NCBI RefSeq assembly: GCF_029958925.1
Contig: NZ_CP124616.1
Span: 2,914,001 to 2,978,000 of the forward strand
Reading direction: 5' to 3'
DNA from: Tropicibacter oceani
Lineage (GTDB): Bacteria; Pseudomonadota; Alphaproteobacteria; Rhodobacterales; Rhodobacteraceae
Length of the DNA stretch: 64,000 nucleotides
The position numbers were made by a program, and so were the translations under genes. The stretch's first letter is position 1. Every line of letters starts with the position of its first letter. Positions 32,248-41,312 of this stretch are shown here, piece after piece. The notes beneath the pieces are model-generated. The model saw only the letters and a list, made by a program, of their open reading frames with translations, was not told the origin of the DNA and searched no databases.

Positions 32248-33252
32248 TCATTGCGCCGCCTCCGGCGTGGGCCAGATCTGCACGCCCTCGGGAAAAATCG
32301 AGACCGCGAAACTGTCTCCCAAAGGATTCAGCGCCAGAGTTGACACCCCGCCCATGCCAAAGGAAATCTTTTGTTCCTGCACCCAAAGCCGTTTGCCGCT
32401 GGCAACATCCCACAATTCCACTGCGCTGCGATCACTTCCGCTGTCACCGGTCAAAAGCCGCGCGCCATCGGGCGTGAAGGCCAAGGCCCGGACGGACCCC
32501 GAGCCCGTGACCAACCGCTGCAGCACTGCGCCGCTGTCCAGATCGAACAGATAGGCCGCGCCCCTGGTGCCGCCAAGCGCCAGAAGCTGCCCGTCGGGGC
32601 TGAGCGCGCCGCAACGATACCGCGCGCCCGTGGGGGCCAGCGTCCTTGTCGGCAGCCCGGTTTCGGCATCGTAAATCCGCACGAAAAGGTCCAGCCCGGC
32701 AGCCAGCACGCGGCTGCCGTCCCCCAAAAAGCAGGCGAAATGCATCGGCCCTTTGGCCCCATGGGCCATGATCTGCCTGCCCGTCAGCGCGTCCCAGACC
32801 CGGACGGTATTGTCATTGCCACCCGCGACGATCCGGCTGGCATCGGCATTGTACGCAATCGACAGTGGCCCGATGCCAAGCCCTTCGTAGCGGCGCAGCT
32901 CCTGGCCCGTTTCGATTTCCCAAAGCCTCAGATTTCTGTGCTTGGGCCCCGTTCCGCCGCCCAGAAGCTGCCTGCCATCGGGATGAAAGGCCAGCGCATC
33001 GACATCCTCGGCCGGGGTCTCGTTGTACACGATCTCCTGGATCTGCTCGCCTGTCTGCGCGATCCAGATGCGGATGATGCCGCCGGTGCCGGTTGCGATC
33101 AGGCGGCCATCGCGGCTGTAGGCCATGGTGCTGGTGGATGGCTTAATTCGGTCGAACAAGGTCCAGGCGCTGGTCCCGACCGGCTGCGCAAGGGCAGCTG
33201 CCGGGACCAGGGCACCAAATCCGATTGACGCAAGGAACTCTCGGCGCTTCAT
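32248..33252 (-). CDS. Tat-exported WD40 beta-propeller protein
   Basis: A 334-residue protein. The N-terminus MKRREFLASIGFGALVPAAA carries a twin-arginine signal (RREFL), so it is probably folded before export to the periplasm. The rest is about seven WD40-like repeats, seen as GRLIATGTGGIIRIW, LLALGGTRGAAYLFD, RIVAGGNDNTVRVWD and similar. It has no catalytic motif and should be a protein-binding scaffold. It is sandwiched between moxR and the CoxE-like gene (gaps of 73 and 36 bases). A Tat-exported propeller in a MoxR/CoxE set is unusual. Confidence 0.8.
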   Translation of the reverse strand: MKRREFLASIGFGALVPAAALAQPVGTSAWTLFDRIKPSTSTMAYSRDGRLIATGTGGIIRIWIAQTGEQIQEIVYNETPAEDVDALAFHPDGRQLLGGGTGPKHRNLRLWEIETGQELRRYEGLGIGPLSIAYNADASRIVAGGNDNTVRVWDALTGRQIMAHGAKGPMHFACFLGDGSRVLAAGLDLFVRIYDAETGLPTRTLAPTGARYRCGALSPDGQLLALGGTRGAAYLFDLDSGAVLQRLVTGSGSVRALAFTPDGARLLTGDSGSDRSAVELWDVASGKRLWVQEQKISFGMGGVSTLALNPLGDSFAVSIFPEGVQIWPTPEAAQ

Positions 33253-33325
33253 TCTTGCACCCCGCTCAGCCGCCGCATCGGCCCCGGCATCGCCAAGGCC
33301 CCGGTCGGGCCGTGCCTGCGGCAGG

Positions 33326-34234
33326 TCAAGCCGCATCAAGCGAGGATTTCACCTCGTCCAGGATGCGCTTGGCTTCGGAGCCCTGGATTTTCTGGATGTC
33401 GTCCTGGTATTTCAGGATCGCGCCCAGGGTGTCGCTGATCACTTCGGGCGACAGGTCGATCACGTCCAGCGCCAGCAGGCATTTCGCCCAATCGATGGTT
33501 TCGGCGACGCCGGGTTTCTTGAAGACGTCCTCGGTGCGCAGGGATTGCACAAAGGCGACGATCTGTTTCGACAGGGTTTCGGCCAGTTCGGGGGCGCGGG
33601 TGTTGAGGATTTCGACCTCGCGCGCAAAGTCCGGGTAGTCGACCCAGTGGTACAGGCACCGGCGTTTAAGCGCGTCGTGCACTTCGCGCGTGCGGTTCGA
33701 GGTCAGGATGACGATGGGCGGTTCGGGCGCCTTGATGGTGCCGATTTCCGGGATGGTGACCTGAAAATCCGACAAGGCTTCGAGCAGGAAGGCCTCGAAC
33801 GGTTCGTCGGTGCGGTCAAGCTCGTCGATCAGCAGGATCGGCGCGCCGTTTTCATCCGGGCGCATGGCCTGCAGCAGCGGGCGTTCGATCAGGAAATCGG
33901 GGCCAAAGAGTTCGCGGTTCAGCAGGTCGCGGTCGGCGTTGCCCTGCGCCTCGGCGGTGCGGATGGCGATCATCTGCGCCGGGAAGTTCCATTCATAGAC
34001 CGCCGAGGAGGCATCAAGCCCCTCGTAGCATTGCAGCCGGATCAGGCGGCGGCCCAGGCACAGCGCCAGCGCCTTGGCGATCTCGGTCTTGCCGACGCCG
34101 GCCTCGCCCTCGAGGAACAGCGGGCGGCCAAGGCGCAGCGACAGGAAGACCACCGTCGCCAGAGCGCGTCCGCAGACATAGCCTGTGTCGCCCAGAACCT
34201 TCTGAACCTCGTCGATACTGTTGGGTATTTGCAT
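33326..34234 (-). CDS. MoxR-family AAA+ ATPase (CoxD-like)
   Basis: A 302-residue AAA+ chaperone. Walker A is GEAGVGKT at residues 43-50, Walker B ILLIDELDR near 130, sensor 1 TSNRTRE near 175 and an arginine-finger candidate in LKRRC. Length and motifs fit CoxD, the MoxR subfamily that pairs with CoxE VWA proteins. It is first in a likely operon followed by the WD40 gene and the CoxE-like gene. ATG 34234 is used; the upstream in-frame start at 34294 adds unconserved residues. Confidence 0.9.
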   Translation of the reverse strand: MQIPNSIDEVQKVLGDTGYVCGRALATVVFLSLRLGRPLFLEGEAGVGKTEIAKALALCLGRRLIRLQCYEGLDASSAVYEWNFPAQMIAIRTAEAQGNADRDLLNRELFGPDFLIERPLLQAMRPDENGAPILLIDELDRTDEPFEAFLLEALSDFQVTIPEIGTIKAPEPPIVILTSNRTREVHDALKRRCLYHWVDYPDFAREVEILNTRAPELAETLSKQIVAFVQSLRTEDVFKKPGVAETIDWAKCLLALDVIDLSPEVISDTLGAILKYQDDIQKIQGSEAKRILDEVKSSLDAA

Positions 34235-34355
34235 GGCAGGGCCTCCTTGTCCCAAGGAAGTGCCTGCCATCCCCGGGGCGGTCAATAGCGCCAAAGTCGC
34301 AGGTGACGCCGGTTTTTCGTTGGAAAGTTGACGCCCTGTTCACCGGATGCGATGT

Positions 34356-34371
34356 TTGATGTCATAATCAA
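34356..34371. promoter_or_regulatory. Inverted repeat TTGAT-N6-ATCAA upstream of the glycan cluster
   Basis: A palindrome 77 bases before the first glycosyltransferase gene, overlapping a CATAAT -10-like hexamer at 34363-34368. It resembles an FNR/CRP-type site but has six rather than four spacer bases. Confidence 0.35.
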
Positions 34372-34448
34372 CCACGGGCCCAAGGCCCGGACAAAAGCGA
34401 CGGATCGGGACGAGCAGTGATGTCCTTGCAACCCGCGGGAGCGCCGCA

Positions 34449-35480
34449 ATGCGCATAACCGCCGTGACCTGTGTCAAGAACGAAGGCCCGTTCCTGTTGG
34501 AATGGATCGCCTTCAACCGCCTCTTGGGCGTGACCGATTTCCTGTTTTACTCGAACGATTGCAGCGATGGCACCGACCGGCTTCTGGATGCGCTGGCGGC
34601 GCGCGGCGGGCTGGTGCACCTGCCCAACCCGGCGCAGGGCCGCAATTACCAGATGGAGGCGCTGAAGGATGCGGCGCGCCAGAAGATCGTCAAGACCGCC
34701 GATTGGGTCTGGATCGCGGATGTGGACGAGTTTCTGAACATCCATGTCGGCAACCACACCATTCCCGCGCTGATCAGGGCCTGCGGCAATCCGCAGGCGA
34801 TCAGCGTGACCTTTCAGTTCTTTGCCAATTGCGGGATCGACGGTTTCCGGGACCGGCCGGTGATCGAACAGTTCACCCGGTCGCACAATCCCGACCTGTG
34901 GTGCGATCAGACCGCGATCGAGGTGAAATCGCTGATGCGCCAGGATTTCCCGCTGCGCTATTTCGGCGCGCACCGGCCGTTCTTTCGCGACGACCTGCCC
35001 AAGGCCGAGCTGCCGGTCTGGACCGATGGATCGGGGCGGCGGGTGTCGCACAAATACCTGGTGGCGGCCAATCCGCGCCGCATCCGCAAGTTCCCGGCCC
35101 ATGGCGCACGGCGCTTTGCGACGCTGAACCACTATGCCTTGCGGTCCCTTGACAGCTATCTGGTCAAGAACGACCGCGGCGACGTCAACCGCGAGAACCG
35201 CGCCTTTGACGATACCTACTGGCGCGAACGCAACGATCCAGCCTGGGAAGACACCAGCATCCGGCGCTATCTGCCGGCGTTGAACGCCGCGCTGGCGCAA
35301 ATGAAACAGGACCCCGAAATCGCCGCCCTGCACGCGGACTGCGTCGCGCTGCACCTGGCCAAGCGCGATGCGCTGATGGCGCAGCCAGCCTATGCCGAGA
35401 TGCACGCGCATCTGCGCAGCCTGCCGACCGAACCGCCCGCCGAATACGCGCTGATGCAAGAACTGGGGTTGGTGACATGA
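34449..35480 (+). CDS. Glycosyltransferase family 2 protein (Glyco_tranf_2_4 type)
   Basis: A 343-residue cytoplasmic glycosyltransferase, first gene of a coupled cluster. The N-terminal block TCVKNEGPFLLEWI (residues 7-20), SNDCSDGTD (35-43) and the DXD-like metal site DVDEF (91-95) are the hallmarks of PF13704-type GT2 proteins. HYALRS near residue 225 is the conserved late motif. It probably transfers a sugar from a nucleotide sugar during synthesis of a cell-surface glycan. Paralogues lie at 36130 (fused) and 39179. It overlaps the next gene by 4 bp. Confidence 0.85.
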   Translation: MRITAVTCVKNEGPFLLEWIAFNRLLGVTDFLFYSNDCSDGTDRLLDALAARGGLVHLPNPAQGRNYQMEALKDAARQKIVKTADWVWIADVDEFLNIHVGNHTIPALIRACGNPQAISVTFQFFANCGIDGFRDRPVIEQFTRSHNPDLWCDQTAIEVKSLMRQDFPLRYFGAHRPFFRDDLPKAELPVWTDGSGRRVSHKYLVAANPRRIRKFPAHGARRFATLNHYALRSLDSYLVKNDRGDVNRENRAFDDTYWRERNDPAWEDTSIRRYLPALNAALAQMKQDPEIAALHADCVALHLAKRDALMAQPAYAEMHAHLRSLPTEPPAEYALMQELGLVT

Positions 35481-36133
35481 GCCGGGTCAAGCTGGTCAAC
35501 CTGGGACTGCCGAAATCCGGCACCACGACCCTGGCCGAGGCCTTGACCCGTGGCGGCTGGTGCGCCGCCGATCACAAGGTGCGCCGGGTGCACACCAAGG
35601 ATCCGCTGCTGGGCGGCACCTTTGTTGCGCGCCAGATCTATAACGGCTATTTCAACAGCGGCGATCCCTTTGAATTCCTTGACATCTATGACGCGCTGAC
35701 GGAAATCAGCGTGCTCAAGGCGGATGTGTCGCTGTGGCCGCAATGCGATTACGCACTGCTCAAGGCGATGCGGATGGCGCGGCGCGATGTGCTGTTCGTC
35801 GCCACCTGGCGCCCGGCCGAAGAGCTGTCGGACAGCATGCGGCGCTGGAACAACCTGGGCAAGGATCGCCTGCCCTCGGGCACCCTGCCGGGCCTGCCGC
35901 GCGGCTTTGGGCAGACCGACAGCCAACGCATCCGCTGGATCGAGGGGCATTACGACATGCTGCGCGATCTGTTCGGCGGCGATCCGCGCTATCTGGAACT
36001 GCCGGTGGCCGCGCCCGATGCGCGCGACCGGCTGGCCGCCCATATCGGCCTGGACCTGCCCTGGTGGGGCCGCGCCAATGTCAACCGGGACAACCCGGCA
36101 CGGCCCGACGATCCGGCACAGGGGGCCGCATGA
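35477..36133 (+). CDS. Sulfotransferase-family protein
   Basis: A 218-residue protein with the 5'-phosphosulfate-binding loop near the N-terminus: LGLPKSGTTTLAEAL at residues 9-23, the standard PAPS P-loop. The 3'-phosphate motif is less clear, but the RWNNLGKDRLP stretch near 123-133 fits family variability. It should move a sulfuryl group from PAPS to a hydroxyl, here perhaps of a glycan. It overlaps both flanking genes by 4 bp (ATGA), so translation is tightly coupled with two glycosyltransferases. Confidence 0.75.
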   Translation: MSRVKLVNLGLPKSGTTTLAEALTRGGWCAADHKVRRVHTKDPLLGGTFVARQIYNGYFNSGDPFEFLDIYDALTEISVLKADVSLWPQCDYALLKAMRMARRDVLFVATWRPAEELSDSMRRWNNLGKDRLPSGTLPGLPRGFGQTDSQRIRWIEGHYDMLRDLFGGDPRYLELPVAAPDARDRLAAHIGLDLPWWGRANVNRDNPARPDDPAQGAA

Positions 36134-38466
36134 AACGGATATTCCTGCACATCGGCCCGGACGGCCCGCACAGCGACCGGATGCAGCGCATCCTGGATGC
36201 CAAGCGCGGACAGCTGGCGCGCAAGGGCGTGCTGTATCCGCGCAGCCCCGGCGCGCGCAACCACACCCGGCTGTTCATGGCGGTCAGCGAACCGGGCAAC
36301 GTCGACAGCCTGCGCTTCAACCGCGGCTTTACCGATCCGGAAAAGCAGGCGGCGCTGCGCGCCGACGTGATGCGCGCCCTGAAGGACGAGGCCGCCGCCA
36401 GCGAGGCCGAGACGCTGATCCTGTCCTGCCATCAGTTCGGCAGCGGTCTGACCGAGCGCGGCGAACTGATCCGCCTGCGCGACCTGCTGGCGCCGATTTG
36501 CCCTGACATCACGGTGGTCGCCCACCTGGACGATCCGGCGCGCATGCTGGTGCGGCGCTATGCCGGGCAGCTGTTCGAGGGCCGCAGCGCCCCGCTGGAC
36601 CTGGAGCTGGGATTGCTGGACGCCGCCGATTTTCGCGCCGCCGCCCTGGCCACCCGGCCCGACATCGACCCGCCCTCGGGCCGGTTCGCCGAAGTGCAGG
36701 GCGCCAATTTCTGGCTGGACTTCAAGGGCCTGCACGACGCCTGGGCCGATGTGTTCGGCACGGTGCAGCTGCGCAGCCTCGATCTGGAGCGGCTATATTC
36801 CGACAAGGGCACCGAGGAAATCCGCGAAAGTTTCGCCATCGACAAACGCATCGGCAAGGCCGAGGCCGAACCGATGCCCGACCTGCCGCCCGCCGCCTGG
36901 ATGGCGCGCTGCCGGCAGTTCAACGACACGCTGCTGCGGCTGCTGGACCGGCGCGACATGATCCTGCCGCGCCCGCTTTGGCGCAAGCTGCTGGGCGACA
37001 TCAAGGTCCAGGGCCCGGCCATCGCGCCCGGCAGCCTGGCCGCCGTCTCGGACCGGTTCCGCAAGGATCTGCAGGACCTGAGCAAGGCCCATCCCGGCCT
37101 GGCGATGAAGCACCTAAAGCCCGACGCCCCCTGCCCGCCCTGGACCGAGGCCGATCCGCTGTTCGGCTTTCGCGCCACGCAATACCTGGCGGCGATGGAC
37201 TGGCGGCTGAAACAGGCGACCAAACAGGCACGCGCGGCGCAGGCCCCGGACCCGGTCGAAACCGCACGGATCGACGACATCCTGTCGCCCGCCGCGCGCA
37301 GCCTGCTGCCCCCCCGCGCCAAGCAAAGCTTTGCCCATATCCGCAGCTCGATCTTTGCGCCGCACAACCGCCTGGGCCAGATCGACGAAGAACAGCTGGC
37401 CGCCGCCTATACCCCCGCCGCGCCGCGCGCCCTGCCCGGCGGCAGCACCGGCCGCGTCATCGTCGGCTGCATGAAGAACGAGGCGCCCTATATCCTTGAA
37501 TGGATCGCTTATCACCGCGCCATCGGCGTCGACAGTTTCCTGATCTACACCAACGATTGCGACGACGGCACCGATGCGCTGCTGGACCGCTTGCAGGACA
37601 TGGGCGTCCTGCAGCATCGCGACAATTCGCACTGGACCGGCAAGTCGCCCCAGCAATTCGCGCTGGACGCGGCGCTGGATGAACCGCTGGTCAAGGCCGC
37701 CGACTGGCTGATCCATATCGACGTCGACGAATTCATCAACGTGCGCTGCGGCAACGGCACGCTGGACGATTTCCTGCAACGCGTTCCCGGCGCCACCAAT
37801 GTCGCCATGACCTGGCGGCTGTTCGGGCACAACGGCGTCACGCGCCTGTCAGACGATCTGGTGATCGACCAGTTCGACAGCTGCGCCCCGAAATACTGCC
37901 CCAAACCGCATACGGTCTGGGGCTTCAAATCCATGTTCCGCAATATCGGCGCCTATCAGAAATTGTCCTGTCACCGCCCCAACAAGCTGACCAAGGGCAG
38001 CGAAGGACAGGTGAAATGGGTCAACGGATCGGGCCAGGACATGACCGCCGAGGCGATCAGGAACGGCTGGCGCAGTTCCAAGCAGTCGATCGGCTATGAC
38101 CTGATCCAGCTGAACCACTATGCCCTGCGCAGCGCCGAAAGCTTTCTGATCAAGCGCCAGCGCGGGCGCGCGCTGCATGTCGACCGCTCGATCGGGCTGA
38201 ACTACTGGATCCGCATGGATTGGGGCGGCAACCGCGACGTCACGATCAAACGCAACATCCCGCGGGTGCGCGCGGAAATGGACCGCCTGTTGCAGGACGC
38301 GCCCCTGCGCCAGCTGCACCAGCGCGGGCTGGACTGGCACCGCGCCAAGGCGGACGAATTGCACCGCATGCCCGAGTTCCAGGAGCTGTACCAGCAGGCC
38401 CTGGACCTGCGCCTGACCGAAACCGAACGCGTCGCCTATGCGCTGACGCTGGATATGGATAGTTGA
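36130..38466 (+). CDS. Large glycosyltransferase family 2 fusion with a degenerate sulfotransferase-like N-terminus
   Basis: A 778-residue two-part protein. Residues 1 to about 200 resemble sulfotransferases of the HIGPxKTGTT type, with the later KGVLYPRS, but the P-loop reads HIGPDGPHSD, so the PAPS-binding Lys-Thr-Gly is lost. A helical linker follows. From about residue 441 the C-terminal part is a GT2 domain: GCMKNEAPYILEWIA, YTNDCDDGTDALLD, the DXD site DVDEF and LNHYALRSAES. It probably acts as a glycosyltransferase with a non-catalytic binding module. The start at 36130 overlaps the sulfotransferase stop by 4 bp. Confidence 0.8.
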   Translation: MKRIFLHIGPDGPHSDRMQRILDAKRGQLARKGVLYPRSPGARNHTRLFMAVSEPGNVDSLRFNRGFTDPEKQAALRADVMRALKDEAAASEAETLILSCHQFGSGLTERGELIRLRDLLAPICPDITVVAHLDDPARMLVRRYAGQLFEGRSAPLDLELGLLDAADFRAAALATRPDIDPPSGRFAEVQGANFWLDFKGLHDAWADVFGTVQLRSLDLERLYSDKGTEEIRESFAIDKRIGKAEAEPMPDLPPAAWMARCRQFNDTLLRLLDRRDMILPRPLWRKLLGDIKVQGPAIAPGSLAAVSDRFRKDLQDLSKAHPGLAMKHLKPDAPCPPWTEADPLFGFRATQYLAAMDWRLKQATKQARAAQAPDPVETARIDDILSPAARSLLPPRAKQSFAHIRSSIFAPHNRLGQIDEEQLAAAYTPAAPRALPGGSTGRVIVGCMKNEAPYILEWIAYHRAIGVDSFLIYTNDCDDGTDALLDRLQDMGVLQHRDNSHWTGKSPQQFALDAALDEPLVKAADWLIHIDVDEFINVRCGNGTLDDFLQRVPGATNVAMTWRLFGHNGVTRLSDDLVIDQFDSCAPKYCPKPHTVWGFKSMFRNIGAYQKLSCHRPNKLTKGSEGQVKWVNGSGQDMTAEAIRNGWRSSKQSIGYDLIQLNHYALRSAESFLIKRQRGRALHVDRSIGLNYWIRMDWGGNRDVTIKRNIPRVRAEMDRLLQDAPLRQLHQRGLDWHRAKADELHRMPEFQELYQQALDLRLTETERVAYALTLDMDS

Positions 38467-38469
38467 CCG

Positions 38470-39171
38470 ATGGATCAGGTGACTGACAAACCCCGCAACC
38501 CGTTCATCATGTCGCGCGGCATGAAGATCCCCAAGCATCCCCAGCTGACCACCGGCCGGGTGCGCGGGGCGCTGAAATCCGACACCTATGAACGCAAGGA
38601 ATGCGAGGCGGTGATGCGCATCGTGCGCCCCGGCGATACGGTTCTGGAACTGGGGGGCGGCATCGGCTACATGTCGACCCTGCTGGCGTCGGTCAAAAAG
38701 GTTCAGCGCGTCGTGACGTACGAGGCAAACCCGGCCCTGATCCCCTATATCCGGTCGGTGCACGCGGCCAATGACGTCACCAATGTCGATCTGCGCAATG
38801 CCCTGCTGATGCCGCGCGCCGGTGATCCCCTGCCGTTTCACATCCGCCGCAACTTTCTGGCCTCGTCGATGGATGGCGACGTCGATGTCGCGGATATCGT
38901 CGAAACCGCCCAGGTGCCGCAGCATGGCATTTGCGAGGTGCTGGAGGCCGAAAAGCCCAGCGTTCTGGTCTGCGACATCGAGGGCGCCGAGGCGACCTTG
39001 TTGCCCAGCGGCGACTGGTCGGGCCTGCGCGCGGCGATCATTGAACTGCACCCGCAATGGATCGGCCCTGCCGGGGTGCGGGCGGTCTTTGACGCCATGC
39101 ATGCGGGCGGCCTCACCTATTTCCCCAAAGGCTCCGAAGGCAAGGTCGTCACCTTCCGCCGCGACTGGTAG
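38470..39171 (+). CDS. FkbM-family SAM-dependent methyltransferase
   Basis: A 233-residue methyltransferase. The SAM-binding glycine motif I is VLELGGGIGY at residues 58-67, followed by the acidic motif II VVTYEANP and a later VCDIEGAEATL that includes the conserved D-x-E-G-A-E of the FkbM family. Such enzymes O-methylate sugar or polyketide hydroxyls. It starts three bases after the large glycosyltransferase stop, so it likely modifies the same glycan. The frame at 38822 in another register is the start of the overlapping downstream glycosyltransferase ORF and is not separate. Confidence 0.85.
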   Translation: MDQVTDKPRNPFIMSRGMKIPKHPQLTTGRVRGALKSDTYERKECEAVMRIVRPGDTVLELGGGIGYMSTLLASVKKVQRVVTYEANPALIPYIRSVHAANDVTNVDLRNALLMPRAGDPLPFHIRRNFLASSMDGDVDVADIVETAQVPQHGICEVLEAEKPSVLVCDIEGAEATLLPSGDWSGLRAAIIELHPQWIGPAGVRAVFDAMHAGGLTYFPKGSEGKVVTFRRDW

Positions 39172-39178
39172 GCCCGCG

Positions 39179-40231
39179 ATGAAGATCACCGCCGTCCTGT
39201 GTGTGCGCAACGAAGGCGCCTTTGTGCTGGACTGGCTGGCGCATCACCTGGCCTGCGGCGTCAGCCATGTGGTCGCCCTGTCGAACGATTGCCAGGATGG
39301 CACCGATTTGATGCTGGACCGGCTGGCGCAGCGCGGGCTGGTCACCCATATCCGCAACGATGGCCCGCACGACAAGGGCGGCATCCAGTTCAGCGGGCTG
39401 AAGCTCGCGGACCGGGCGCCCGCCGTGCAACAGGCCGACTGGCTTCTGGCGCTGGACATCGACGAATTCGTCAATGTCCATGTCGGGGCGCGCACCCTGC
39501 CCGACCTGATCGCCGCCCTGCCCGGCGCGACCGCCATCACCCTGACCTGGCGATTGTTCGGCAATTGCGGCGTCACCCGCTTTGAGGATCGCCCGATCCC
39601 CCAGCAATTCACCCGCGCCGCACCCGAAATCATGCACTGGCCCTGGCGCGCCGCCATGTTCAAGACGCTGTATCGCAACGATGGCACCTATGCCAAACTG
39701 GGCGTCCACCGTCCCCGCAGCCCTGACAAGGCGCGTCTGGACCAGGCCCGCTGGGTCGATGGCAACGGCGCCCCGCTTGGCGCCGATTTCCTGACCAGAC
39801 GGATCTTTTCGAACTACGGGCGGCCGATGTACGGGCTGGCGCAGCTGAACCACTATCCGCTTGGCGCGATGGAAAGCTACCTTCTCAAGGTCGATCGCGG
39901 GCGCGCGGTGCATTCCGATCAACTGCTGGGCATGGACTACTGGACCGAGCGCAACTGGTGCGTGGACGAGGACAAAAGCATCCTTGCGCTGGACCAGGCC
40001 ACGGCGCAACACCGCGCCGATCTGGCCGATGACGCGGTGCTGCAGGACCTTCACGCTGCGGCGCTGCGCTGGCGCCAGGCGCGCTTTGACAGCCTCATGG
40101 CGCAGGAACCCTATCGCGCCCTGTTTGCCCGGCTTTTGATGACACCCCCGGCGCGCCCGATCACCCCTGCGGCGGCGCGGTTCCTGACCAAACAGGCGCT
40201 GCGCGATCCGGACAATCAGGACAAGACCTGA
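39179..40231 (+). CDS. Glycosyltransferase family 2 protein (Glyco_tranf_2_4 type)
   Basis: A 350-residue paralogue of the 34449 gene product and of the C-terminal half of the 36130 product. Shared landmarks are LCVRNEGAFVLDWL (residues 7-20), SNDCQDGTD (35-43), DIDEF (93-97) and LNHYPLGAMES. ATG 39179 lies seven bases after the FkbM stop; longer in-frame sequence overlapping that gene is not used. It is the last member of the tight cluster. A 132-base gap then separates it from the next gene. Confidence 0.85.
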   Translation: MKITAVLCVRNEGAFVLDWLAHHLACGVSHVVALSNDCQDGTDLMLDRLAQRGLVTHIRNDGPHDKGGIQFSGLKLADRAPAVQQADWLLALDIDEFVNVHVGARTLPDLIAALPGATAITLTWRLFGNCGVTRFEDRPIPQQFTRAAPEIMHWPWRAAMFKTLYRNDGTYAKLGVHRPRSPDKARLDQARWVDGNGAPLGADFLTRRIFSNYGRPMYGLAQLNHYPLGAMESYLLKVDRGRAVHSDQLLGMDYWTERNWCVDEDKSILALDQATAQHRADLADDAVLQDLHAAALRWRQARFDSLMAQEPYRALFARLLMTPPARPITPAAARFLTKQALRDPDNQDKT

Positions 40232-40363
40232 GCAAGGGGGCCGCCCGCAGGGCCTTTCCCCTAGAATTTCCGCGTATTTGGCACAATTTAGCCCGATTGA
40301 CGGGCCATTGTTTCCATCAAACCGGGTCAATCCATTCCCGGAAAAGAGGGTCGTGCAGAGATC

Positions 40364-41296
40364 ATGTCGCAGTCAAAGAGTTCCTTTCCGCCCGATTTTT
40401 CAGGGCTTTCGCGCACCGAATGGCTAAGCGCCCTTCGCAAGATCGGCAATGACACCGGCTTTGCCGAACCGCTGGGCGCGGCCCATGCGGCGATCTTTGT
40501 CGAAGACGGCGACACGCTTTTGGTCAATTTCGAAACCATGCCGGGGATCGAGGCGCTGTCGCCCAGCCGCACGCCCTTTGGTTTTGAAATGACCGGCTCG
40601 CTTGGCTGGTCGTCGCTGTCGGTGCTGGCGCACCGCGACACCTGGTTCCGCGATCCGCGGATCTTTGCCTTTTTCGACCACCTGCAGGACGACGGGTTCT
40701 TTGACGACTTTGAAAACGTGATCTTTTACGGCGCCGGGCCTTGCGGCTATGCGGCGGGGGCCTATTCGGTCGCCTCCCCTGGCGCGCGGGTTCTGATGCT
40801 GCAACCGCAGGCCACGCTGGACCCGCGGGTGACCGAATGGGACGACCGCTTTACCGAGTTGCGGCGGCTGAACTTTACCTCGCGCTATGGCTATGCGCCC
40901 GACATGATCGACGCCGCCCAGCAGGCCTATGTGCTGTATGATCCGCGCGAACGGCTGGATGCCATGCATTCGGCCCTGTTTGAAAAGCGCAATGTCACGC
41001 GGCTGCGCCTGCCCTTCATGGGCGGTGCGCTGCAGAGCGATCTGATGGCGCTGGACCTGCTGCCTTCAATCGTGCAGGCGGTGGCCGAGGACCGGCTGGA
41101 CACCCGCAGCTTTGCCCAGATGATGCGGGCGCGGCGCGACCACCCGCCCTACCTGCGCAAGCTGCTGGCACGGCTGGATGCGGATGATCGCAAGGAACTG
41201 GCGCGGATGCTGTGTTCGAACGTGGTCAGCCGGATGCACGCCCCGCGATTCCGTCGCCGCCTGGCCGAGCTTGAGGCCGAGGACGACCAGCCCTGA
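40364..41296 (+). CDS. Conserved hypothetical protein of Rhodobacteraceae
   Basis: A 310-residue soluble protein. The middle contains VIFYGAGPCGYAAGAYSVA (residues 124-142) and VLMLQPQATLDPRV, a pattern that resembles a hydrolase-type nucleophile elbow or a Rossmann loop. I recall near relatives sometimes labelled phosphoadenosine phosphosulfate reductase, but no PAPS-reductase motif (SGGxDS or the C-terminal ECGLH) is present, so I do not accept that name. The C-terminal 80 residues are rich in Arg, Asp and Leu helices. It follows the glycan cluster but has a separate upstream region. Function unknown. Confidence 0.6.
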   Translation: MSQSKSSFPPDFSGLSRTEWLSALRKIGNDTGFAEPLGAAHAAIFVEDGDTLLVNFETMPGIEALSPSRTPFGFEMTGSLGWSSLSVLAHRDTWFRDPRIFAFFDHLQDDGFFDDFENVIFYGAGPCGYAAGAYSVASPGARVLMLQPQATLDPRVTEWDDRFTELRRLNFTSRYGYAPDMIDAAQQAYVLYDPRERLDAMHSALFEKRNVTRLRLPFMGGALQSDLMALDLLPSIVQAVAEDRLDTRSFAQMMRARRDHPPYLRKLLARLDADDRKELARMLCSNVVSRMHAPRFRRRLAELEAEDDQP

Positions 41297-41312
41297 CGCC
41301 AGCGACTGGCGC

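Noticed and set aside
30958-34234. CO dehydrogenase maturation locus
   Set aside because: MoxR and CoxE-like genes are present, but no coxMSL or other CODH gene is in the window.
34356-34371. FNR-type box before the glycan cluster
   Set aside because: The half-sites TTGAT and ATCAA are right but the spacer is six bases instead of four; I list it only as an inverted repeat.
40364-41296. PAPS reductase
   Set aside because: The characteristic SGG-DS loop and C-terminal cysteine motif of PAPS reductases are absent; the name sometimes given to relatives is not supported.
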